DNA from: Welwitschia mirabilis
Lineage: Eukaryota > Gnetophyta > Gnetopsida > Welwitschiales
Reading direction: 5' to 3'
Assembly: GCA_051453625.1 (NCBI GenBank)
Contig: JBOZIK010000001.1
Span: 19,938,935-19,962,056, forward strand
Length of the DNA stretch: 23,122 nt
Part shown: positions 1 to 8,488 of the stretch, piece by piece
Layout of the letters: each line of letters begins with the position of its first letter
How positions within the stretch are numbered: the first letter of the stretch is position 1
Position numbers and translations under genes: made by a program
Notes under the pieces: model-generated
The model's input: the letters and a program-made list of their open reading frames with translations, nothing else
What the model was told of the DNA's origin: nothing
Database searches by the model: none

Positions 1-678
1 TATCATGTTCAAGGTTAATCAATAGATATTTCAATGATTCTTTAACCTTTTATCCATTAACTTCTGAATTCCCCAAGGGTTTAGATTGGAAGTTTCAACA
101 AAGCCATTAAAATGTACTTTTTCTGAAAGATAAGAACCTAATCATTGAGAAGTTCAACTAGTTGTGTGAAAAGTGCACTCCGGCATTATATTTTTCAGAA
201 AAAGCAGAGCCAAACCAAATAGAAACCAATTGATAAAACATAAAGGGTATGCAATCATTTCGGAGTAAAATCAATTGAAGATTAAGAAAATAAAATGATA
301 AAACTTTGATAGCACAATTTTTAAAATTGAAATAAGAGATAAAGAACTGAAAAATTTCATTACCAAATACTCTCTTTTGAAAACAGTGTAAAGTATGAGT
401 ATCATTATATAATTCATTCAAGGTACTACTTATAGAATGGATCCAAGAAATCTTTAAGGGCTTTCGAGAGTGTTTTATAAGATGAAGAAGCTCCTTAAGA
501 TTTAATTGAAAGCATAGATTATCATCAAGAAGATAATGCTTACCCTAGTGTAACATTTCAAGATATTCCAAGTCAAACTTTTCAAAAGAATACCATTAAA
601 AACACAAAGTATAGTGGACTTGGTAGAAAAAGAATAAATGTTACTTCGAGGATTACATGAATGTTTGAAAGTAAGAGA
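1..678. other. AT-rich stretch, no supported gene
   Basis: No gene can be supported here. A minus-strand frame of 87 codons (158-421) has no recognisable domain and a hydrophobic, low-complexity composition expected by chance in AT-rich DNA. The stretch lies downstream of the decayed minus-strand gene ending at 679 and may be its 3' flank or further decayed element sequence. Confidence 0.5.
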
Positions 679-1937
679 TTAAGAGACAAGAGAAATAGAC
701 TCTTTGAAGTGATGGGTGTTATAAGAGTCAAGGAAAGGATCACGACCTTGAGAATTATATGAAGGTGTAATTGAAAGGGATGGAAAAAGGTTATCATTAT
801 CAAGGTTATGAGGTAATGAGAAGGTGAAAGTAGAAGTGGAAGGAGGAGTGGAGGGAAGGATGTGATTTGAAATTGTACATGAAGGCATAGATGGGGAGAA
901 TGTAGAAATATGGATAGAATCAACAAGTCTTTTCTCAATGAAGTTTGAATGAATCTCTATGGGTCCTTCATTAATTTCAGTTTCCTCACTGGTATCCATG
1001 TCATTATGTGGTTAGATTATTTCTGTATTTTCCTCATCATTGGTTGTGACTATATCTTCCTCCTCTTGTTGAAGATTACTTTCATTCTCTAAATGATTGG
1101 ATTCATCAAAAAGATTATCAAGAAAAATAAGAGCATCATCTTCATCATTGATTGAAAGATTTTTAGTTTTCTCATGATTGGATTCCTCATCTCGATTATC
1201 TAATAGAAGATGAATGGTGGGGTTATAATCTAATATCTCAATATCATCCTCTAATAAGTGGTCATCTTCATCCCAATTGTTGATATGTTGAGTTGTATCA
1301 TTATTATCTCCTTTTTACTTATCTCCTGGTGAGTAAGATGTTGAAGCTTGATTCATAAATTCATCTTTAAGTTGAAAGTAAGAATCATCATCATCAATAA
1401 TTTCTAAGTTATCTTCATTTTTCTTAAGATAGGATGAAGTGAAAAAGTTCTGAGGATGTTGTGTTGTAAAAGATCCTTGAATTTATAAAAGAGATTATTG
1501 CAAGTTTTCAACTAATTTTTCCAAGATCTTATTGGTGTTTTCTTAGTTTTTCATCATTTCACAAATCATTTCTCTTAATGGATCTTTTTCTTCTTCATAG
1601 TAATTGATGGGAGACAGTTCGTTTTGGTAGTAATGCATGGAAGATGATTGGGATTGAAAAAGATGATTGTAAGAACTTTGTATAAATGAGGTGAAATCCC
1701 TAAAACATGGTAAATCCTCATCAATATCTTGATATGAGGTTTGTAAAGAAGACGGGAAAGAATAGGTAGGTTGAAAAGAAGAATGGCCCAATCCCTATTT
1801 TCAACATGGTTTTGTGATGGCCCTCCTCTTTTAGCAAAGATTTCTCAAAGAGTTTTCTTACTAATGTTCTCATCATTTTGCAAGTTTCTTCTCCTTTCAG
1901 AAAGAAGTTCTACAATAGTTTTTTTATTATAATTCAT
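679..1937 (-). pseudogene. Decayed acidic-protein gene, copy 1 of a tandem pair
   Basis: A minus-strand reading frame starts at an ATG at 1935-1937 (MNYNKKTIVELLSERRRN) and can be followed to the stop at 679-681, but it is broken. A TGA follows the KKTL motif, a frameshift lies near 1795-1810, and in-frame stops follow KMMKN, LEKLVENLQ (TAA 1495-1497), SLL, PGDK and NTEII. Between the breaks the protein is coherent: a basic N-terminus, an aromatic/Ser-rich middle (YNHLFQSQSSSMHYYQ), a short coiled-coil-like ENTNKILEKLVENLQ, then a long acidic part (IIDDDDSYF, NDEDDALIFLDNLFDE, LQQEEEDIVTTNDEE) and a Ser/Thr/Pro-rich tail. Copy 2 at 2157-2731 shows the same order. I do not recognise the family. 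A retrotransposon gag-like or accessory ORF is the best guess, from the repeated, decayed state and the coiled-coil position; no zinc knuckle, protease or polymerase motif is visible. Confidence 0.55.
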
Positions 1938-2056
1938 TGAAACAAGAAAGAAGAATAAAATAAGAGAGTTGAGATTGAAAATGGTAAGGAAGATAGGTAC
2001 ATAATGAATATCGAGGTTCTTGGATGGTTTAAGGTTGCTATTTCTTAATACCCCAA

Positions 2057-2156
2057 NNNNNNNNNNNNNNNNNNNNNNNNNNNNNNNNNNNNNNNNNNNN
2101 NNNNNNNNNNNNNNNNNNNNNNNNNNNNNNNNNNNNNNNNNNNNNNNNNNNNNNNN
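2057..2156. other. Assembly gap (100 N)
   Basis: Exactly 100 N, the usual placeholder for a gap of unknown size. It lies between two tandem copies, which suggests that assembly failed on the repeat. Confidence 0.98.
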
Positions 2157-2731
2157 ATGAGTAGGATGTTGAAGTTTGATTCACAAATCCATCTTCAGGT
2201 TGAAAACAAGAATCATCATCATCAGAGATTTCTAAGTTTTCTAAGGTTGAATGAAGTAGAATAGCTGTGAGGATGTTGTGTTGTAAAAAATCCTTGAATA
2301 TGTAAAAGAGACTATTGCAAGTGTTCAACTAATTTCTCCAAGTTCTTATTGGTGTTTTCTTGGTTCTTCGTCATTTCACCAATCATTTCTCTTAATGGAT
2401 CTTTTTCTTCTTTGATGAAAAATGGTTCTTCTTGACAATAATGCATGGAAGATGATTGGGATTGAAAAAGATGATTATAAGAAGTTTGTCTAAATGAGGT
2501 GGAGTCCCTAAAATATGGAGAATCTTCATCATAATATCTATATGAGGTTTGAAAAGAAAAGGGGAAGGAAAGTTGAAAAGAAGAGGAGGTCCAATTCCTA
2601 TGATTTTGTGATGGTCTTCCTCTTTCGGCAAAGATTTCTCGAAGTGTTTTCTTACTAATGCCCTCATCATTTTGCAAATTTCTTCTCTTTTCAGAAAGAA
2701 TTTCCACAATGGTCCTTCTATTAGTGTTCAT
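2157..2731 (-). pseudogene. Acidic-protein gene, copy 2, cut by the gap
   Basis: The better preserved copy of the tandem pair. The minus-strand frame from ATG 2729-2731 is open for 139 codons to a TAG at 2312-2314. It begins MNTNRRTIVEILSEKRR, continues through KKTLREIFAERGRPSQN and the SQSSSMHYCQEE motif, and ends in NQENTNKNLEKLVEHLQ, a short heptad-like stretch. After the TAG the same frame continues SLLHIQGFFTTQHP, matching copy 1. A frameshift then moves the homology to another frame (NLEISDDDDSCFQPEDGFVNQ), which runs into the gap. The 139-residue piece could still be translated alone, but the stop lies where copy 1 also stops and the homologous acidic domain follows, so I read it as a broken gene. 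Family unknown. Its neighbour is copy 1 in the same orientation. Confidence 0.55.
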
Positions 2732-2870
2732 TTAAGCAAACGAGAAGAATGGAACAAGAGAATTCTAAATCAAGATGGTAAGGAAGATGAGTACACAATA
2801 AAGATTAAGTTTTCCTCTCTTGGATGATCCATCATTTAAAATTGCTATTTCTTAACACTCAAAAAATGTG

Positions 2871-3119
2871 GAATCATTGTTGAAAATTGACTACAAAAAG
2901 AAACGAAAATCTAATTTTAAGATAGAAAAAATAAATCTCGAAATTTGCATACCTATGTTATGCGTATCTAAATTTTTATTTTAAAGTTGAATGTTCTTCT
3001 TCTGGTATTTCTGTTAATTAAGTTCTTCACCAGCTGATATTTCGTCCTTCTACCAAAATTCTTTGTATCCTTGCATGCACAAACAATAAACAAAAAACCG
3101 GAATCAAATGCAATGGACC
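2871..3119. other. AT-rich spacer upstream of the acidic-protein copies
   Basis: Nothing coding is supported. The stretch lies 5' of the minus-strand copy 2, so it could hold its promoter or untranslated leader, but I see no specific element. Confidence 0.4.
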
Positions 3120-3145
3120 GTCATCCACATGGTCGTGTGGACGAC
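3120..3145. repeat. Inverted repeat (hairpin)
   Basis: Arms GTCATCCACA (3120-3129) and TGTGGACGAC (3136-3145) pair at 9 of 10 positions around a 6-nt loop. A second pair, ACGATA and TATCGT, follows between about 3153 and 3181. The stretch is more GC-rich than its surroundings. It may be a remnant of a small transposon end; function unknown. Confidence 0.5.
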
Positions 3146-4400
3146 AAGAGGGACGATAATCACTGGAAAACTGACTATCGTGCCTACTGTCATGGGGACC
3201 ACAGATAGGACAACAGTACTTTATTAGTAAATTGTGAATAGAGGTATTATAACATCAACCTCTATGCTGAGTATGACTTCATTTTCTTTTCTCTTTTCAT
3301 TACACATGGAGTAATTCTTTCTTTTAATTTATCAAAGTCTTATTGATTAAAGCTGTGTGTTGGTTTTTGTCTGCTGGCGAGTCAGAATCTTTCTTACATC
3401 TGTGAATGCATTATAGTAATAGCAGATGGTAAATAACCAATGGTAGATAGGAATTGAAAAACAGCAACACCTAGAAGGGTGAAATAATATTGAGACCAGG
3501 ATTTGATGTAGCTCCAGCCACAATACATGACCCACATCTCCAAGAAATCAAAGCAGACCTTTTACTTTTTTGGAAAAGAGGTTTTAAATACATGACATGA
3601 CAAATACAACCCTCAAACGGAAAGCCTGCTTTGTCTCTTCTTCTCAACCCTTGCAATACTCCCTTTGCATACAAAACGGATCACCCAAGCAAAGGACACA
3701 ACACCTTTTTTAAAGACTCAGGTTGAAAACAACTCCACCTCTTCATGCATTCTCATGAACCCAAGCAGTTCCCTTTTAAAAATTCAGCAACTACTCATAA
3801 ACGATTACCTTTATATTTAGCACCACTTGTTTGCTTACCACATACATACTTTATTTTAGCACTTGTGATTCCAAATATTATTTTAGCACTTGTGATTCCA
3901 AATACAGAAGAGAATATAAGACACGGAAAGCCCAATGTATTTTATGAAACAGTAGAAATCTTGATCAACTTAATTCATCAATTCCATTGTTAGTATTCCC
4001 TCATGTCATGCCTGCCTCTTTCTTATAGACTTTCTTTCTAAGCACATAAAAAGACCTCATGTAAAGCACTATGGACCACCAAATAATTTAATAAAGCAAA
4101 AATTCTTCTTGTATCACACGACGGCAATTCAATCTCGCCAAATAATCTTTACATAATTCCTGAACATGAAAATTTCTTCTGCTTGCGCATAAAATTGTAC
4201 AATTTAAAGTATTATGTTTGGCATTGCCAGAAGATTCGTCAACCATGCTCAAACCAAATATTTGCATTGACATCGGAACAAATTTCAAACAAAGAGTTAC
4301 CAAAGGGTGTCTAGTACACAAATTTGAGTGTGTCAAATTCATGGCCATATAATCCTGAAGTATAATTTCGAGAGAGCTTAAAAATTAGAATAATAACATA
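3146..4400. other. Spacer with unassigned short ORFs
   Basis: Several frames of 62-86 codons are open on both strands (for example minus 3347-3535, 3471-3674 and 4088-4348). None shows a domain I recognise, and none joins the neighbouring gene by clear splice sites. The minus frame 4088-4348 is the least low-complexity of them. It lies downstream of the stop of the gene at 4645 and would be 3' flank or untranslated sequence of that gene. Confidence 0.35.
3851..3904. repeat. Perfect tandem pair of a 27-bp unit
   Basis: The 27-bp unit at 3851-3877, beginning TTATTTTAGCACTTG, is repeated without a mismatch at 3878-3904. The lack of divergence points to a recent replication-slippage duplication. 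It is a length-polymorphism candidate. Confidence 0.95.
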
Positions 4401-4644
4401 AGAAAAAAATCTAATCCAATATTTGTTTTTAGAATGTGAGAATAATTATGTTTACCATTCAAAATTTTTGAATGATATTGCCATATCCCATCTACCATTT
4501 AACATCTGTTTGGAAGAAAAGATAATCTTTCTATAAACAAGGTTTTAGAACAATTCAAGATATACTGTGAATCGTATACTTTGTACAAAGATATACAATT
4601 AAATGGTCAATAAATACGATAGCAAGCAGCATTCAATATCCTTG

Positions 4645-4901
4645 CTATTGTTGAAAGCCTGCACTTGATGCCTTCCCTCCACCCCAGATACCATTGTTAG
4701 AGTTTGAACTTCCTGCATTTGGTCCCATTGATCCCAAAACAACACTTTGAGGGATTTGAATAGCAGATAAAGGTGCTGGAACAAGTACACCACGTGAAGC
4801 CTGGAATGCATTTGACTGCTGCGGTGCAGACTGAGGACTTGGTTGTTGTCCAGAAGCAAATGGGGCATTCACTATATATTGCATTCCATGTACTGTTGAT
4901 G
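4645..4901 (-). CDS. Terminal coding exon of an unidentified Gln/Ser-rich protein
   Basis: The minus-strand acceptor TATTTGTAG (AG at 4902-4903) opens an exon that reads ASTVHGMQYIV..., through a Gln/Ser/Pro-rich stretch (GQQPSPQSAPQQ) and PAPLSAIQIPQS, to a Gly/Ser/Asn-rich end (GIWGGGKASSAGFQQ) and TAG at 4645-4647. It supplies 85 residues, the first from a codon split by the intron. The single G left by the exon at 12325-12443 completes GCA (Ala) exactly, so the two exons join in frame. The composition suggests a disordered tail, as in many nuclear or RNA-associated proteins, but I do not recognise the gene and see no folded domain. A 3' untranslated region should extend below 4645; no clear AATAAA is present just downstream. 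An in-frame ATG upstream of the acceptor is intronic and was not used as a start. Confidence 0.7.
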
Positions 4902-5586
4902 CTACAAATACCATATCAAAATTTCGAAATTAAATACTGATTCACAAAGTGAACAATGATAAAGTGCCACCTTTAAGTTTTTAAGAATTAAAACATGAAC
5001 TTTTGAGAAAGCTCATGAGATACCATGTGAAACAAATTTAATGACAACCAACATTGTGCTGGGAAACCAAGAATGGCAATTCATGAGGCCTTTAACAACT
5101 ACTATGACAGCACATTCACTTACAGTGGTCTCAAGGATCATATGATCACAAGTGTACTTGTGACAGTTACATACTATTCTAGCTAACAAAGAAACAGTGT
5201 AATCATAATAACCTGATGATTACAAAAGCTTTTACTGTTATTTAATCATGGCTTGATTGATTCATATGAATGTGCTGGCATTCATCATGTATATGTCACT
5301 AATTAATATAGGAAGGATTACTCTTAGTTCCAAAGTGTGGGCAAAGACTGAAGATAAGCACAACAGATAATGAAATGAAATCCTGATCGACCATTATGCA
5401 TGATACATGAGATCCCTCTATTGCCAACTATTGTGGAAAATTATCAAACCAGTATAGAATATGAAATACTGAATAAAAGAAAAGAAAAAACACTGATTAA
5501 ACGCAAGCAATAAGAGCAAAGAACAGCATAAAACAACCACGTGGTAATATCCTCTAACCAAAAAAAAAAATCCAGAGGACAGCAGA

Positions 5587-5751
5587 CCAGAATTATTACT
5601 TCAAAGCAAAACTAACACAAGATACAAAGGAACAAAGAGTTATTCAGGCTTTATATACAAAACTATCTCTGTTAAACAACCAGAATTATAACTTCACAAT
5701 AAAACTAATTCAAGAAACAAGGAAGCAAAGAGTTTACAACCTTTAATAGTG
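5587..5751. repeat. Imperfect tandem duplication, 93-bp offset
   Basis: CCAGAATTATTACTTCA at 5587 and CCAGAATTATAACTTCA at 5680 begin two copies of about 71 bp. They share AAAACTAA, a CAAG/GAAACAAGG-like stretch and AAAGAGTT before diverging. The spacer between them is about 20 bp. The position is intronic. Confidence 0.75.
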
Positions 5752-7041
5752 GACTAACTCAAATCAAACATAGTCAGTGAATCAAAAGTTATCATGTCAA
5801 TGGTGTAAATTACATGCAGAAGCAGACAGTTTCAATACTCCACAGTTCAAATCTCTAATAATCATAACTTCTATTGGGAGCCAATAACCCATGGCTTTCA
5901 AATCACAACTGTAATTGACATCTAAATTTTAGTTTATAATTTATAAAATATTAGCTTGACATTCGCCTTGAACACATAGTCCAGCAACTTCCAAAGACGA
6001 TGCTGATACGTTAGAGACCACATCTTTTCCAAGGCCTCATTGAGATTACTTTTCTATCTAGCAAACAACACAGAATATCGTCAATCACAATAGCACTGAT
6101 GTAACAAATAATAAGAACAAGCAAACAGATGTAGATAATGAAGAGTACTTTGTGTTTCATGTTTATGTGTCACTCAGATCTCCTCAGTAATTTGTGTTTT
6201 TGTGTCTGTAAGACTCACGTCAGGATCAGAATGGGCTATACTACAACTACCTATGCCTCATCTGCCAACACATAAAGAGCTCATAAGCCAACATGAAATG
6301 TGGTCAGCAACTTATGGTAAAAAGGTGACCAGCTAAAGGAACAGATGAAAGATGAGAGATGAAACAACAAGGTGTGCCCAACAGTCATTTTGTGTGCCAT
6401 AATGTCAACCAAACACTAAGCCAAACTGACATGCGACACCAATCTCTGGCAATGCCGAACTTCAAAAGTACTTTAATCATTTTAGGCATTTAATTCTCCT
6501 GGACCTCCATCTTGTTAGAAATCAGATTTCCAATGCAGTCAGAATTGATTGTTATATGAATCAATGATTGATATGCAGCAACATCGTCACCTTGTGTAGA
6601 ACATTTTGTGTTTCCCCAGTAACCTCGCATCTTGAATTGACAATTGACATTGTCAGTTGAAAAGAATATTGAAAGTGCACCAGCTTGCAAATAAATTACA
6701 TCATCAACCCACCCTTTCCAAGCCTTCAACTAAGTACATACAATCCACATTTAATAGCAGCCAATTTACCTTCTTCCAGTGCCTAGCCATGTTTCAATCC
6801 ACATGCAGCATTTCAGCACCTTGGGTTACTCACATAATAGTCTACAATATTGCATTCAAAGGTCCAAAAAAATTTGTGCCTTTTAGTGAGATTGCACTGA
6901 CATATGCACTCATAAGAAATTGCAGGTTACTAGAGCAGTTTACTCACATCATTTATTGGTTGTAAAAAACACACTGGTGCCCACAAAATTAGAGTACGTA
7001 CTCTTCATCACATCTGCATTTTGCCAATTAGGCATGCATTT

Positions 7042-7473
7042 CTAACCCTTACACTTCTTGTACATTGCATGGTTATATGCTAACTGCATGCTTAAAGTGC
7101 TATTCAGCATACTAGATTTAATGTCAGTATATATATGTTTTTTGGGTTCACAGCTTTTAGATTGATTGAAATATACAGTACATTTCTTTGTTACTAAGAA
7201 AATACAAAACCTAGTTCCATCTTTTAGCTCATTTATTTGCAAGAATTCCAGATCACTCCCACTAAATTCTGAGTAGCCTTGCAAAGAATCACTTGTTTTT
7301 GGGGAAGATTTTTTGGGACATTCACTCTGATAATTCAGAGGCGAATTCTCCCTGACACCAACATTACACCCCCACTGTGAATTCTTACTTTCTAACACCA
7401 CAAGTGTCAGTAGTTCTACCATAGGATAGCTAATTCCTTGTTGAACTTCTGGGCACAAGTCTTTTCCCTGTTA
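7042..7473 (-). other. Unassigned minus-strand open frame inside the intron
   Basis: A frame of about 139 codons is open on the minus strand to the TAG/TAA region at 7042. It is preceded by an acceptor-like TTCCTAACAG, after which it reads GKDLCPEVQQGISYPMVELL and later SDLEFLQINELKDGT. The first 90 or so residues have mixed, protein-like composition, which is unusual for chance frames in this AT-rich intron. A donor-like ACTAG|GTTTTG could end it near 7210. It does not fit the flanking exons: the preceding exon leaves 1 base and this acceptor opens in phase 0. A second frame just upstream (NLEKMTKLLILCASIPNRE) is also open and shifted. It may be a decayed gene fragment, an exon of an alternative transcript, or chance. 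No domain recognised. Confidence 0.25.
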
Positions 7474-7577
7474 GGAATCGAAGCACATAGTATCAGTAGC
7501 TTTGTCATCTTTTCCAAATTGTATACCAAACATATCCATGAATTGTGATGATCATGCCCTGAGACAATCACCCCTTT

Positions 7578-7803
7578 ATCATGTGCTTGTCACGCCTTTA
7601 GACCCTAAGTCTGAGTATTGTTGTGTGACCTATTAGAAGTCTGGAGGCCTGGAGCTTTTAATCATGTGTTTGTCACACCTTTAGACCCTAACTCTAAGGA
7701 TTGTTCCGTGATCTGTTAGAAGTCTGGAGTTCTTTATCATGTGTTTGTCACCCCTTCAGACCCTAAATGTGAGGATTGTTCCATCATGTATTGGAAGTCT
7801 GGA
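7578..7803. repeat. Three-copy tandem repeat, 75-83 bp units
   Basis: Units begin at about 7578, 7661 and 7736, each with ATCATGTGYTTGTCAC, then CAGACCCTAA or TAGACCCTAA, GAGTATTGTT/GGATTGTTCC, and end in AGAAGTCTGGA or GGAAGTCTGGA. The units have diverged at several positions, so the array is not recent. The position is intronic. Confidence 0.85.
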
Positions 7804-8087
7804 AATTTTTACACATATCTCTCATTTATCAATTTCATGATACATAAGTAATCCTCTTGCTTCATGAGAACCATCCTTGTTTAAGATTATTTCTGAGGTT
7901 TTCCTTTCCTCATAATATACATGATTTTGAGAGTATAACTTCACTCCATTTCTTTTTGCTTGGCTTATCAGCATCTTCCCTTTTTTTCAATTATATTATG
8001 TCGCTCGTTTTATAAATATAACTTTTTAACTTTAGCAAGCAGTGAGTGGCACCCGGAAGATTTATCACTGTTTCCCAGTGGGATCTG

Positions 8088-8488
8088 AGATCCTGTCCTG
8101 CTAATGGTATCCAAAATCCTGTCCCAAATCCCGGGGCTTTCTAATTTTTGTTTTTCTAGGGTGGCATCCCAACAATAATTCACCATTTCCCCCTATGAAC
8201 CCTTCCCAGATCCCAGGGCCTTCTGACTTTTTTAAGAAAATAATTTTAAAAAAATAAAAAACCTATTTAAAGAGGATTTGATCCCCCTTTACTTGAATTT
8301 TTTCCTCACTTCTCTCAATGTCATAAACAACCCTATACAACAGCACACTTGTCATAGCAATAGGGTTTTTCAACCCTTAAAACACTTAAAATATATAATA
8401 AATCATAAATATGTAAAGTATATAGTTTTTTAGTTTTCCAGGATTTTGCTGGGATAGCCAATGTTTCTCCTGGGATCCCACAGGATCT
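8088..8488. mobile_element. Possible degenerate foldback/MITE-like element (~400 bp)
   Basis: The left end AGATCCTGT (8088-8096), then AATGGTATCCAAAATCCTG (8103-8121), matches in inverted orientation the right-hand CAGGATTTTGCTGGGATAGC (8439-8458) and ACAGGATCT (8480-8488), with small gaps. Both ends carry several GGGATCC/GATCCTG-type motifs. The interior is AT-rich and noncoding, with A/T runs. I could not see a target-site duplication, so superfamily and exact borders are uncertain. Confidence 0.35.

Larger units (their letters stand above)
1331..2870. repeat. Tandem duplication of a ~0.7-kb segment around an assembly gap
   Basis: The segment 1331-2056 and the segment 2160-2870 are homologous along their length, offset by about 830 bp. 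Landmarks in both are GAGTARGATGTTGAAG, the run AGAATCATCATCATCA, AATGCATGGAAGATGATTGG, and CTTGGATG followed by TTGCTATTTCTTAA. The identity looks like 80-90% by eye, with small indels. The 100-N gap lies at the boundary between copies, so further copies may be hidden in it. Confidence 0.8.

Noticed and set aside
582-938. Hydrophobic minus-strand frame of 118 codons (Leu/Ile/Phe/His-rich)
   Set aside because: It is a shifted frame over the Ser/Thr/Pro-rich tail of the acidic pseudogene, whose frame is supported by continuity with upstream homologous blocks.
2392-2709. 105-codon minus-strand frame overlapping copy 2 of the acidic gene
   Set aside because: It is a shadow in another frame; the 2312-2731 frame is the one conserved in copy 1.
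4599-4868. Another minus-strand frame overlapping the terminal exon
   Set aside because: It is a shadow frame; the frame reading ASTVHGMQ... fits the splice phase of the upstream exon and ends in a stop.
6490-6729. 79-codon minus-strand frame with protein-like composition
   Set aside because: No domain, no acceptor or donor in a phase that fits the gene, and a length compatible with chance.
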